Below the pieces are notes generated by a model. It saw only the letters and a list, made by a program, of their open reading frames with translations. It ran no database searches and had not been told where the DNA came from. DNA of 23,567 nucleotides, taken from Eubacteriales bacterium (lineage in GTDB: Bacteria; Bacillota_A; Clostridia; Christensenellales; Aristaeellaceae). A program made the translations under genes and the position numbers. This document shows, piece after piece, positions 14,656-23,567 of the stretch (position 1 is its first letter; each line of letters opens with the position of its first letter). The DNA is taken from the NCBI GenBank assembly GCA_029974035.1, contig JARKQG010000045.1, positions 1-23,567 on the forward strand, given 5' to 3'.

Positions 14656-16239
14656 ATGATGAAGCGAAGCGCACTCAAAGCCCTGGCCCTGGCCTTCGTT
14701 CTGGCCGCGTGCCTGCTTCCGGGCCTTTCGCGGACCGCGGCCGCCGCTGCGCAGACGGCCACCCTGTCCATGCGCTCACTCACGGAGGAAAGTCCGGCCC
14801 TGACGGCAAAGGCCGCGCTGCTGCCCAAGGGCGGCCCGGCCAAGCGCATCAGGGCGCCCGGCAGCGCCTCCATGCGGCGCTACAGCGACTTCACCGTCCA
14901 GGTCCGCGTTTCCCCCGCGACCCGGGATGCGCTGGGCGATCTGCGCTGCAGCTACCAGTCCGGCGCGCTGACCTTCCGGTCCGCCAGCTTCACGGTGTCC
15001 GCCGCCCATATTACCGTCAGCTTCCACTTTACGGCCTCCGGAACGCCCGGCAGCAGAAGCGTAAAGTTCTATTCGGCCGCCCGGTCGAAGGTCAAGGACT
15101 CCACCAGAATCAAAATCAAACCCGTTCCGGTCGCCTCCGTATCGCTGGAGGCAGCCAAGGATGAGCTGGTCGTCGGCGAACGGCTGCAGCTGAACGCCTC
15201 GGCGCTGCCCGAAACGGCTTCAAACCGCGCGATCCGCTGGACCAGCAGCAATAAGCGCATTGCCACCGTTTCCTCGGCCGGCCTGGTCACCGCCAAGAAG
15301 GCGGGCGTCGCGACGATCACCGCCACCAGCGTCAGCGGCAAAAAGCGCGCCAGTTGCCGCGTGCGGGTACTCAAGGCGGCGCCAACCCCTTCGCCCACCC
15401 CGGAACCGGGCGGCGCGACCCCCGGCAGCACCGTGTACCGGGCGCTTCTGATCGGCAACGAGGCCTACGGCGCCCGGTTGCGGGGCCCCTACAACGACCT
15501 CATCGCCATGAACGGCGCGCTGGGCCGCTCCACGATCGGCGGCAGAAAGTACGCCGGCAACATCACCTCTGTGAAGGACCGGACAAAGGCGCAGATCCTT
15601 TCGGACATCGCGGCGCTGTCCAAAAAGGGCATCGACGACGACGACGTGACGCTTTTCTACTACTCCGGACACGGCGGTCAGGTTTCCCGGACCGAAGCCG
15701 GCACGGGCCTTGTAGGCGTGGATTCCCGGCTGCTCAGCGTGGCGGAGCTCAAGACCGCGCTGGATAAGATCCCCGGCACCGTGATCGTGATTCTGGACGC
15801 CTGCTACTCGGGCATGTTCATCGGCAAGGGCGCGGACGGCGGCACCGACAGCGCGGACTACAACGATCAGGTGATGAGCGCGTTCTTCTCCCTGCAGCCA
15901 AAGGGCCTGACCACCGGCGGCTATCACGTGATCACCGCCTGCCGCAAGGCGGAAACGTCGCTGTCCGTGGGCCGCTCGGTGAACGGCAAACTCACCTACG
16001 TGGGCCTTTCCTCTTACTATCTGGCGACCGCGGGCGGCTACGACTTTTTCAATCCCGCCCCCACCGCCCTTTGCAGCGATACCTCCCCCAGCGACGGCAT
16101 CGCCACCTTCGGCGAAGTCTTTGCCTTTGCAGACCGCAATGTGGATCAGTTCCGGAAGCGCTACAACGCCCCTGACGTCACTCAGGACATGCAGTACTTT
16201 TCGTCCAATCCCGATCTTCCCCTCTTCGGGCGCTCCTGA
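14656..16239 (+). CDS. Exported caspase-like (peptidase C14) protein with Ig-like domain
   Basis: A 527-aa protein with the ATG at 14656 after AAAGGAG. Residues 1-32 are a signal peptide (hydrophobic 9-24, then AAAAAQ). LAAC at 16-19 also fits a lipobox, so lipoprotein anchoring is possible. A beta-rich region (33-155) is followed by a bacterial Ig-like (BIG2) domain (about 159-239, with AIRWTSSNKRIATVS and GVATITA) and a Pro/Thr linker (241-259). The C14 domain (260-525) has an opening RALLIGNEAY, catalytic His339 in YYSGHGG and Cys383 in LDACYSG. Its DxCxSG context is that of metacaspase-like enzymes, which usually cut after Arg/Lys. Both catalytic residues are present, so activity is expected. 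BIG2 and the linker suggest a cell-surface protein. Targets are unknown; no partner gene is adjacent. It is transcribed alone from its own promoter. Confidence 0.93.
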   Translation: MMKRSALKALALAFVLAACLLPGLSRTAAAAAQTATLSMRSLTEESPALTAKAALLPKGGPAKRIRAPGSASMRRYSDFTVQVRVSPATRDALGDLRCSYQSGALTFRSASFTVSAAHITVSFHFTASGTPGSRSVKFYSAARSKVKDSTRIKIKPVPVASVSLEAAKDELVVGERLQLNASALPETASNRAIRWTSSNKRIATVSSAGLVTAKKAGVATITATSVSGKKRASCRVRVLKAAPTPSPTPEPGGATPGSTVYRALLIGNEAYGARLRGPYNDLIAMNGALGRSTIGGRKYAGNITSVKDRTKAQILSDIAALSKKGIDDDDVTLFYYSGHGGQVSRTEAGTGLVGVDSRLLSVAELKTALDKIPGTVIVILDACYSGMFIGKGADGGTDSADYNDQVMSAFFSLQPKGLTTGGYHVITACRKAETSLSVGRSVNGKLTYVGLSSYYLATAGGYDFFNPAPTALCSDTSPSDGIATFGEVFAFADRNVDQFRKRYNAPDVTQDMQYFSSNPDLPLFGRS

Positions 16240-16264
16240 CGCCCCCTTTCCGGAACATCCCATC

Positions 16265-16292
16265 ATTCGGGACCGGCGCGCCGGTCCCGAAT
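16265..16292. repeat. 28-bp perfect palindrome between convergent genes
   Basis: Bases 16265-16278 are the exact reverse complement of 16279-16292. It lies 26 bases past the caspase-like stop. No T run follows on the plus strand, so it may act as a 3'-end stabilising hairpin or weak terminator. Confidence 0.6.
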
Positions 16293-16297
16293 TCTCA

Positions 16298-16322
16298 TGA
16301 AGAAAGCCGCCCCATGGCGGCT
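16298..16322 (-). terminator. Terminator of the TIGR04086-type gene
   Basis: On the minus strand AGCCGCC (16322-16316), a 4-base loop and GGCGGCT (16311-16305) are followed by a T-rich tract (TTCTTC). It lies 13 bases past the stop at 16336. Confidence 0.7.
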
Positions 16323-16335
16323 GACTGTGAAATTT

Positions 16336-16746
16336 TCAGGCTGCTGCGCGGCTGCGGCGCTTTGCCCGGCGCGGCGGGCGGATGTTTGCCACCAGCGCCC
16401 CGGCCAGCGCGCCCACCAGCGCGCCCATCAAAAACTCCGTTGCCAGAAGCCCCGCCGGCGCGATCCTGCCGTCGATGGCGCAGTAGAGCGCGTACCCGAG
16501 CACCATGTACAGCGTGCCGACCACCGCCCCCATCACAAACCCGCGCCGCCCGCCAAAACCCACCGCGGCCATGGCGCCCACCGCGATGCTCACCGCTTTG
16601 AGCGCCTGGTTGATCGCCAGCACCGCGCCGTCGCCGACGCCGGAGAGCACCACCACGCCGGCCAGGACCGCCATGCCCGCCAGCGTGGTCAGCGCTGCCG
16701 TGCCCAGCCCCTTGATCAGCGCGAAAATCGTCGCCCGACGCTCCAT
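16336..16746 (-). CDS. Small integral membrane protein, TIGR04086-like
   Basis: A 136-aa protein starting at ATG 16746 after GAGGAGGGG. Four hydrophobic segments lie at about residues 17-35, 43-62, 68-88 and 97-120; the tail is basic (RPPRRAKRRSR). The FGGRRGFVMGAVVGTLYMVLGY segment and the position after yajC match the TIGR04086 (YrzE-like) membrane family of Firmicutes, whose function is unknown. Two terminator-like hairpins separate it from yajC, so it is expressed by read-through or from an unrecognised promoter. Confidence 0.8.
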   Translation of the reverse strand: MERRATIFALIKGLGTAALTTLAGMAVLAGVVVLSGVGDGAVLAINQALKAVSIAVGAMAAVGFGGRRGFVMGAVVGTLYMVLGYALYCAIDGRIAPAGLLATEFLMGALVGALAGALVANIRPPRRAKRRSRAAA

Positions 16747-16785
16747 TCAAATCCCCTCCTCGCCCAAGCGTATGACGGGGCGCGC

Positions 16786-16819
16786 AAAAAAAGACCGCCC
16801 GGCGGGGGGGCCAAAGGTC
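16786..16819 (-). terminator. Second terminator after yajC
   Basis: On the minus strand GACC and GCCC (separated by a 4-base bulge) pair with GGGC and GGTC around a 7-base loop, followed by seven T (complement of 16786-16792). Confidence 0.65.
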
Positions 16820-16829
16820 CGTGCTGCGG

Positions 16830-16858
16830 AAAACGGCCCCGGCATGCGCCGGGACCGT
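16830..16858 (-). terminator. First terminator after yajC
   Basis: An 11-bp stem (16848-16858 with 16833-16843) includes one T-G pair when read on the minus strand, has a 4-base loop and is followed by TTTT. On the plus strand the same position is a mismatch, so the structure favours minus-strand RNA. It lies 13 bases after the yajC stop. Confidence 0.75.
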
Positions 16859-16871
16859 GTCAGTGCCTTCC

Positions 16872-17270
16872 TTACACCTGGGGCTCCACGTCGTTCTCCA
16901 GCGGCGCGTCCTCCACGGAGCGGATCGCCCAGCGGGCAAAGACCATCGGGGTCTTCTGCGCGCCGATGACGACGGAAACGGTGTCGTCCTTGATGCCGGT
17001 CACAGTCCCGTAGATGCCGCCGATGGTGCAGATGCGGTCGCCCGGCTTGAGGGCGGCCAGCATGTCCTTGACGGCCTTGTCCTTCTTGCGCTGGGGCCGG
17101 ATGAGCACAAACCAAAAGACCACCACGATGGCGACCATCGGAAGAAGCTGAACCAGGGTGGCGGCAATGCCTCCGCTCTGGGCGGCGGCGTCGGTGGCGG
17201 CATCCGCCGCGGCGGACGCGGCCGGAGCGGTGGCGGTGGCATCCAGGAGCCATGCGAGACTTGTGAACAT
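16872..17270 (-). CDS. yajC: Preprotein translocase accessory subunit YajC
   Basis: A 132-aa protein starting at ATG 17270, 7 bases after GGAGG. YajC associates with SecDF-YidC at the Sec translocon. One membrane segment (about residues 39-58, LVQLLPMVAIVVVFWFVLI) is followed by the diagnostic RPQRKKDKAVKDML and a small C-terminal domain with GDRICTIGGIYGTVTGIKDD. An Ala-rich stretch (about 10-36) before the membrane segment is longer than in typical YajC. It follows tgt as in many bacteria but has its own promoter in the 122-base gap. Confidence 0.96.
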   Translation of the reverse strand: MFTSLAWLLDATATAPAASAAADAATDAAAQSGGIAATLVQLLPMVAIVVVFWFVLIRPQRKKDKAVKDMLAALKPGDRICTIGGIYGTVTGIKDDTVSVVIGAQKTPMVFARWAIRSVEDAPLENDVEPQV

Positions 17271-17301
17271 GTTATTTCCTCCAAAAATCATCATACGATT
17301 T

Positions 17302-17330
17302 ATTATACTTGAGTTTGGGCCGGAGCACAA
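17302..17330 (-). promoter_or_regulatory. Sigma-A promoter of yajC
   Basis: On the minus strand TTGTGC (17330-17325), a 17-base spacer and perfect TATAAT (17307-17302), about 30 bases before the yajC start. Confidence 0.75.
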
Positions 17331-17392
17331 CACGTAAAACGCCCTGCGCTCGCACATTGCTGTAAAATTTTTGCGACTGCCCGCCCCTCAAA

Positions 17393-19559
<2,167 letters not shown>

Positions 19560-19568
19560 GCAATCCCT

Positions 19569-20612
19569 TTATTCGTCAATTTCCAGCCGCATCTGGCCGT
19601 CCTGGGCGGAGGCCGAGGGGGCGGCGAGCCCCAAATGGCCGTAGGCCGCAGGCGTCGCCACGCGGCCCCGGGGCGTGCGCATCAGAAAGCCCAGCTGCAA
19701 AAGATACGGCTCGTACACGTCCTCGATGGTGGAGGCGTCCTCACCGGTGGCGGCCGCCAGCGTGTCAAGGCCCACCGGCCCGCCGCCGAACTTTCCGATC
19801 ATGGTTTCGAGCATCGCCCGGTCAACCCGGTCAAGGCCCAGCTCGTCAATCTCCATCCGCGTCAGCGCCTCCCGGGCCACCGCCCGGGTGATGCGCCCGT
19901 CAGCCCTGACCTCGGCAAAGTCGCGCACGCGCTTGATCAGCCGATTGGCGATGCGGGGCGTGCCGCGGGCGCGCCGCGCGATCTCCAGCGCGCCCTCCGG
20001 GTCGCACGCGATTCGGAGGATTTTGGCCGATCTCATCAGGATAATTGAAAGGTCCTCCGGCTCGTAGAGTTCCAGCCGGAAGCTGATGCCAAAGCGGTCC
20101 CGCAGCGGCGATGTCAAAAGTCCCGCGCGGGTCGTGGCGCCGATCAGCGTAAACCGGGGCAGATCCAGCCGGATCGACCGGGCCGATGGGCCCTTGCCGA
20201 TCATGATGTCCAGCGCGTAGTCCTCCATGGCGGGGTAGAGCACTTCCTCCACGGCGTGGGAGAGCCTGTGGATTTCGTCGATGAACAGGACGTCCCCGGC
20301 GGCGAGGTTGGTCAGGATGGACGCCAGGTCCCCCGGCCGCTCGATGGCGGGGCCGCTGGTCACGCGGATGTTGTGCCCCATCTCGGAGGCGATGATGCCG
20401 GCCAGCGTGGTCTTGCCCAGGCCGGGCGGGCCATAGAGCAAAAGGTGGTCCAGCGGCTCGCGGCGCGCGACAGCCGCCTGCATGTACACCGAAAGACTCT
20501 CCTTGAGCTTGTGCTGGCCGAAGTATTCCGCAAGCGTCAGCGGGCGCAGCGTGCGCTCCGCCTCGTCCTCCGCCTGGTGAAATCCGCTGGCGATCAGCCG
20601 TTCGTCGTCCAT
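19569..20612 (-). CDS. ruvB: Holliday junction branch migration ATPase RuvB
   Basis: A 347-aa AAA+ motor. Its ATG overlaps the ruvA stop by one base (TGATG). Walker [10 protein letters not shown] (61-69), Walker B DVLFIDE (107-113), sensor 1 [10 protein letters not shown], an arginine-finger region RDRFGI and the C-terminal winged helix ([23 protein letters not shown]) are present. It drives branch migration with RuvA and works with RuvC. The C-terminus is slightly extended ([15 protein letters not shown]). Confidence 0.98.
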   Translation of the reverse strand: MDDERLIASGFHQAEDEAERTLRPLTLAEYFGQHKLKESLSVYMQAAVARREPLDHLLLYGPPGLGKTTLAGIIASEMGHNIRVTSGPAIERPGDLASILTNLAAGDVLFIDEIHRLSHAVEEVLYPAMEDYALDIMIGKGPSARSIRLDLPRFTLIGATTRAGLLTSPLRDRFGISFRLELYEPEDLSIILMRSAKILRIACDPEGALEIARRARGTPRIANRLIKRVRDFAEVRADGRITRAVAREALTRMEIDELGLDRVDRAMLETMIGKFGGGPVGLDTLAAATGEDASTIEDVYEPYLLQLGFLMRTPRGRVATPAAYGHLGLAAPSASAQDGQMRLEIDE

Positions 20613-21205
20613 CAGCCGTTCATCCCCTTCAGCGCCAGCCGGATGAGCTCATCCGTCCGGTCGGTTTCGGCGGCCACGCGGGCCACCGCCGCCGCGGCCT
20701 CGCCGGAGGCGTAGCCCAGCGCCATCAGCGCCTCGATGGCCTCCGCCGTGGGGCCGCCCCGGGGCGCGGCCGGGGCTACCTGACCGGCGGTCAGCTCCTC
20801 CGCGCCGTCGATCTTGTCCCGAAGTTCCAATATCAGCCGCTGCGCGGTCTTCTTGCCGATGCCCGGCGCCCGGGCCAGGGCCGCCGCGTCGCCCGTCAGA
20901 AGCGCGATGGTCAGCTCCCGCACGCTGAGGGCCGACAGGATGCCCAGCGCCGTCCTGGGGCCGATGCCCGTGACGGAGTTGAGCCGCAAAAACATCGCCT
21001 TTTCCTCGCGGCTGTAAAAGCCAAAAAGCTCCTGCGCATCCTCCCGCACGGAAAGGTGCGCATAGCATTTGAAGCGCGCGCCCACCTGCGGCGCGGCGGC
21101 GAGCGCCGCCGCGCTGACCAGCAGCTGGTAGCCCACGCCCCCGCAGTCAATCACAAGGGAATCCGCGTTCTTTTCGGCCAGAACGCCCTCAAAGTGCGCG
21201 TACAT
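20612..21205 (-). CDS. ruvA: Holliday junction DNA-binding protein RuvA
   Basis: A 197-aa protein, ATG at 21205, 11 bases after the ruvC stop. The N-terminal OB fold (1-62, including GVGYQLLVS) is followed by two helix-hairpin-helix motifs ([13 protein letters not shown] and [16 protein letters not shown]) that bind the junction. A flexible linker and a C-terminal RuvB-binding domain ([16 protein letters not shown]) complete the family architecture. Confidence 0.97.
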   Translation of the reverse strand: MYAHFEGVLAEKNADSLVIDCGGVGYQLLVSAAALAAAPQVGARFKCYAHLSVREDAQELFGFYSREEKAMFLRLNSVTGIGPRTALGILSALSVRELTIALLTGDAAALARAPGIGKKTAQRLILELRDKIDGAEELTAGQVAPAAPRGGPTAEAIEALMALGYASGEAAAAVARVAAETDRTDELIRLALKGMNG

Positions 21206-21216
21206 GCCGTCCTCCC

Positions 21217-21711
21217 CTACTTGATGCGGAACAACTGCCGCATGCGTGCGCTCTGGGCGTGGGTCAGCGCCACCGCCAGGGCGTCGGCGGCGTCATCCGG
21301 GCGGGCGATATCTTCCATGCCCAGAAGGAGCTTCACCATCGTCTGCACCTGCAGCTTGTCCGCCTTTCCATGACCCGTGACCGCCTGCTTGACCTGCATG
21401 GGCGTATATTCAAACAGGTTTTCCGTCCGCGTGGACGCCGCCGCCAGCGCCGCTCCGCGGGCCGCGCTGACATCCATGCCGGTGGTCACGTTCTTCGAGA
21501 AAAACAGTTCCTCAAAGGCCACCTCGTCCGGCTCGTAGATGTCCATCAATTGATTGATGCCCAGGAAAATGGACCGGAGGCGCTGCGGCAACGGCACACC
21601 CGCCTTTGTGGTCAGCACGCCGAACTGCACCAGACGGCAGCGGCCGCCCTCCGCGCGGATCACGCCGTACCCCAGCGTCGCCAGCCCCGGATCGATGCCC
21701 AGTATCACCAA
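21217..21711 (-). CDS. ruvC: Holliday junction endonuclease RuvC
   Basis: A 164-aa nuclease. The TTG at 21711 is 9 bases after GGAGGGGG and gives the standard N-terminus, with catalytic Asp7 in GIDPG. An upstream in-frame start would fall in the promoter. Other catalytic acids are Glu67 (FEELFFSKN), Asp140 and Asp143 (PDDAADALAVA). It resolves Holliday junctions as a dimer with RuvAB. It is the first gene of the ruvCAB-queA-tgt operon. Confidence 0.97.
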   Translation of the reverse strand: MVILGIDPGLATLGYGVIRAEGGRCRLVQFGVLTTKAGVPLPQRLRSIFLGINQLMDIYEPDEVAFEELFFSKNVTTGMDVSAARGAALAAASTRTENLFEYTPMQVKQAVTGHGKADKLQVQTMVKLLLGMEDIARPDDAADALAVALTHAQSARMRQLFRIK

Positions 21712-21745
21712 GACGGCGTTCCCCCTCCAAAAAGCGTCAACTTTT

Positions 21746-21774
21746 ATGATAGGATAGAACACGCATTCTGTCAA
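21746..21774 (-). promoter_or_regulatory. Sigma-A promoter of the ruvCAB-queA-tgt operon
   Basis: On the minus strand TTGACA (21774-21769), a 17-base spacer and TATCAT (21751-21746). No SOS (LexA) box of the GAAC-N4-GTTC type was recognised beside it. Confidence 0.82.
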
Positions 21775-21815
21775 GCAGAGAACCCCGAACGCCGGGTACA
21801 GTTTTGGCGCAAAGC

Positions 21816-21871
21816 AAGGCCGCCGTACGCTTCGGCCCCGAGCCCTGCGGGGCGAAACATGCGGCGGCCTT
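21816..21871 (-). terminator. Terminator-like long hairpin after gpr
   Basis: A perfect 10-bp outer stem (21816-21825 with 21862-21871) encloses an inner stem (GCCCCG with CGGGGC, extended by TTC/GAA with one bulge). The minus-strand T tract is weak (TTGCTTT). It lies 16 bases past the gpr stop. Confidence 0.55.
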
Positions 21872-21887
21872 CACGGCGCGCCCGGTA

Positions 21888-22799
21888 CTATGGCATCATC
21901 GTCGCGATCTCTGATTCGCTGAGGCCCGGGTGCAGCGCCTGGTTGATGCCCAGCGCCACAATGCCCGCCACGTCTTCCACCAGGTCGTCCACCTCGCGCG
22001 GGGTGACGATCATGTCCCCAGTAGCATTTTTCAGCATGTCGTCGGTCAATTTATCCAGGTCTTCCTGCTCCCCGCCCAGTTTTTCCAGCGCGTCCCGAAC
22101 GATGGTGGCGGCGTAGATGACCGTGGGCACGCCGATGGCGATCACCTTCGCGCCCACCGCCTCGCGGCTCAGCGCCCGACGGTGATTGCCCACGCCGGAG
22201 CCGGGCTGTATGCCGGTATCGGTGAGCTGGATGGCCGTACCGATCCGCCCCACATCCCGCGCGGCCAGACTGTCGATGGCGACGACGGCGCGGGGCTTCA
22301 CGCGCTCCGCCAGGGCGGAGACCATCTCCAGTGTCTCGATGCCCGTCACGCCCAGGACCCCCGGCGCGACGGCGCACACCGGCCGCATGCGGTCGTCCAC
22401 GCTGTCGGGCAGCTCCTCAAAAATGTGGCGGGTGACCAGCGTGCGGTCGATGGTCATCGGCCCCAACGAATCCGGGGTCACTTGGCGGTTACCCAGCCCC
22501 ACCACCATCACCGGGCCGTCGCCCTCGGGCAGCATGCGGGCGAGCTCTTCCGCCAGCAGCGACGACACCGCCCGTCGTGCCTCCGGCGCGCCGGTTCGCA
22601 CCGCGCCGCACTCCAGCGTAATGTAGCGGCCCATGGGCTTTCCCAGCGTGCGGACGCCGGCCTCCCCGTCGATCACCACCTCGGTGATCGTGATGCCGCC
22701 TTCCTCCCAGATCGATACCTGAACGCCGGGGATTTTCGTCTTTCCCCGGGCGCCCTCCGGCCCGATGGCCTCCATCGCGAGATCCGTGCGAATCTGCAA
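21888..22799 (-). CDS. gpr: Germination protease GPR (spore endopeptidase)
   Basis: A 303-aa protein. A TTG at 22799, 8 bases after GGGAGG, is chosen; a GTG at 22838 would overlap the -35 region and has a poor site. GPR degrades small acid-soluble DNA-binding proteins at germination and is made as an inactive zymogen in the forespore. Family A25 motifs are clear: RTDLAMEA near the N-terminus, VVGLGNRQVTPDSLGP (Asp110) and VVAIDSLAARD (Asp176). The 66-residue spacing of these Asp equals that of the two functional Asp in the Bacillus enzyme. With this start the pro-segment before the RTD/LA processing point is only 6 residues, shorter than the 15 of Bacillus megaterium. Divergent from rpsT. Confidence 0.96.
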   Translation of the reverse strand: MQIRTDLAMEAIGPEGARGKTKIPGVQVSIWEEGGITITEVVIDGEAGVRTLGKPMGRYITLECGAVRTGAPEARRAVSSLLAEELARMLPEGDGPVMVVGLGNRQVTPDSLGPMTIDRTLVTRHIFEELPDSVDDRMRPVCAVAPGVLGVTGIETLEMVSALAERVKPRAVVAIDSLAARDVGRIGTAIQLTDTGIQPGSGVGNHRRALSREAVGAKVIAIGVPTVIYAATIVRDALEKLGGEQEDLDKLTDDMLKNATGDMIVTPREVDDLVEDVAGIVALGINQALHPGLSESEIATMMP

Positions 22800-22817
22800 A
22801 ACGACCGCCTCCCGTGG

Positions 22818-22846
22818 ATAGCATGCCAAGAAGCGCACGCAGTCAA
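22818..22846 (-). promoter_or_regulatory. Candidate gpr promoter, possibly sigma-G
   Basis: On the minus strand TTGACT (22846-22841), 17 bases, TGCTAT (22823-22818). The same -10 reads CATGCTA (22825-22819), matching the sigma-F/G CATnnTA pattern; the sigma-G -35 fit (GTTGA) is weak. An 8-bp inverted repeat (22828-22835 and 22847-22854) flanks the -35 box. Confidence 0.45.
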
Positions 22847-22854
22847 CGCTTCTT
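22828..22854. repeat. 8-bp inverted repeat around the gpr -35 box
   Basis: AAGAAGCG (22828-22835) and CGCTTCTT (22847-22854) are perfect reverse complements separated by 11 bases. The layout could be an operator. Confidence 0.45.
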
Positions 22855-22887
22855 TCAAAGTTTTAACCAAATCCGCCAAACTCAGCC

Positions 22888-22916
22888 TTGCATTCCGGGG
22901 TTCCGCGTGATATAAT
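22888..22916 (+). promoter_or_regulatory. Sigma-A promoter of rpsT
   Basis: TTGCAT (22888-22893), a 17-base spacer and perfect TATAAT (22911-22916). Transcription begins about 30 bases before the start codon. Confidence 0.85.
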
Positions 22917-22952
22917 GGCGGTTGTCGATAAAAGGCTGGGAGGTGAACAGAA

Positions 22953-23219
22953 TTGCCGAACATCAAGTCCGCCATCAAACGGGTCCGCGTGACCAAGAAG
23001 AAGAACCTGCGCAATCGCATGATCAAGACCGCCATGCGCACGTCCGTCAAGAAGTTTGACGTTGCGGTCGCCGCGAACTCTGCCGACCAGCAGCTTCTCA
23101 ACGCGACTTCCGCGTCCATTGACAAGGCCGCCAGCAAGGGCGTTATCCATAAGAACGCGGCGAACCGCAAAAAGTCGCGGCTGGCCAAGCGCCTGAACAA
23201 GGCTGCCGCCGCTCAGTAA
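22953..23219 (+). CDS. rpsT: 30S ribosomal protein S20
   Basis: An 88-aa basic protein starting at TTG 22953, 7 bases after GGGAGGTG. The N-terminus (MPNIKSAIKRVRVTKKKNLR) and C-terminus (VIHKNAANRKKSRLAKRLNK) are the S20 signatures; the whole chain is predicted helical, as in S20. It binds 16S rRNA during early 30S assembly. It is a single-gene unit with its own promoter and terminator. A non-ATG start in S20 is known in E. coli (TTG), where it serves autoregulation, so the start choice is believable. Confidence 0.97.
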   Translation: MPNIKSAIKRVRVTKKKNLRNRMIKTAMRTSVKKFDVAVAANSADQQLLNATSASIDKAASKGVIHKNAANRKKSRLAKRLNKAAAAQ

Positions 23220-23238
23220 TCCTGATGGATCAAAGAGG

Positions 23239-23263
23239 CTGTCCCGGTTGGGACAGTTTTTTT
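23239..23263 (+). terminator. Rho-independent terminator of rpsT
   Basis: CTGTCCC (23239-23245), loop GGTT, GGGACAG (23250-23256), then seven T. Confidence 0.95.
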
Positions 23264-23289
23264 GTTAAAGTGAAAACGGAGGGATCGCG

Positions 23290-23567
23290 TTGCGTTTCGC
23301 CGCGGGCGCAAGCCCAGTCTTCCCCGTCCCGGACATCGATAGGACGGCTTCATTCTACGAAAGCTTGGGCTTCCGGGCCGTCCGATATCCGGACGCGCAG
23401 GAGGCCCAGGCCTGCCTGTGCCTGGAAAACGCGCAAATCATCCTGACGGGCGGTGGCCGGGCGGCGCTGCCCAACCGGGTGCTGTACGGCTCCGGCTGCG
23501 ACGCCACCCTCAACGTCCGGGACCCGGCTGCGCTCTACGATGAATTTCTCGGGAAAGGCGCGAAGAT
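23290..23567 (+). CDS. VOC/glyoxalase-family protein (3' end outside window)
   Basis: A partial frame, open to the window end (92 residues visible). It starts at TTG 23290, 7 bases after GGAGGG. The opening SPVFPVPDIDRTASFYESLGF is the classic first beta-alpha unit of vicinal-oxygen-chelate proteins (glyoxalase I, bleomycin resistance and dioxygenase family). Metal ligands and substrate cannot be judged from the fragment. No separate promoter was recognised between the rpsT terminator and this gene. Confidence 0.75.
   Translation, partial: MRFAAGASPVFPVPDIDRTASFYESLGFRAVRYPDAQEAQACLCLENAQIILTGGGRAALPNRVLYGSGCDATLNVRDPAALYDEFLGKGAK

Overview
The window is a high-G+C chromosomal segment, roughly 60-70% G+C by eye, most likely from an endospore-forming Clostridia-type Firmicute. 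A complete germination protease (Gpr) points to sporulation. The gene orders ruvC-ruvA-ruvB-queA-tgt-yajC, recJ-rel-dtd-MBL-hemZ and gpr/rpsT are typical of Clostridia. Strong GGAGG ribosome sites with many TTG/GTG starts fit this too. A high-G+C gut lineage is plausible, but the genus cannot be read from the sequence. No tRNA, rRNA, CRISPR array, insertion sequence or prophage was seen.

Layout. (1) 1-1826: 3' part of an EF-G-like translation GTPase, closed by a 15-bp hairpin shared with the convergent cluster that follows. (2) 1896-4891, minus strand: a secreted serpin, then an ECF sigma factor and its translationally coupled membrane anti-sigma factor. (3) 5035-5826, plus: a cysteine-rich protein (18 Cys in 263 aa) of unassigned family, behind a sigma-K-like promoter; probably a spore-surface protein. 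(4) 5949-14330, plus: a tight run recJ, rel, dtd, glyoxalase II-like hydrolase, hemZ and two tandem cyclophilins, most of them overlapping by a few bases; it ends in a clear terminator. (5) 14656-16239, plus: an independently transcribed exported caspase-like (C14) protease with a bacterial Ig-like domain. (6) 16336-21711, minus: ruvC-ruvA-ruvB-queA-tgt, then yajC with its own promoter, then a small TIGR04086-type membrane protein behind two tandem terminators. (7) 21888-22799, minus: gpr, divergent from rpsT (22953-23219, plus), which has its own promoter and terminator. (8) 23290-end: start of a VOC/glyoxalase-like gene cut by the window edge.

Functionally most of the window is housekeeping: recombination and repair (recJ, ruvABC), stringent response (rel), tRNA quality control and queuosine modification (dtd, queA, tgt), secretion (yajC) and translation (fusA-like, rpsT). 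The accessory interest lies in three places. One is the serpin/ECF/anti-sigma cluster, where an ECF-like promoter precedes the serpin. The second is the Cys-rich putative spore protein whose sigma-K-like promoter overlaps the divergent serpin promoter. The third is the exported caspase-like protease. No feature here proves a new multi-gene system; the serpin/ECF cluster is the best candidate for a small regulated envelope-defence unit.
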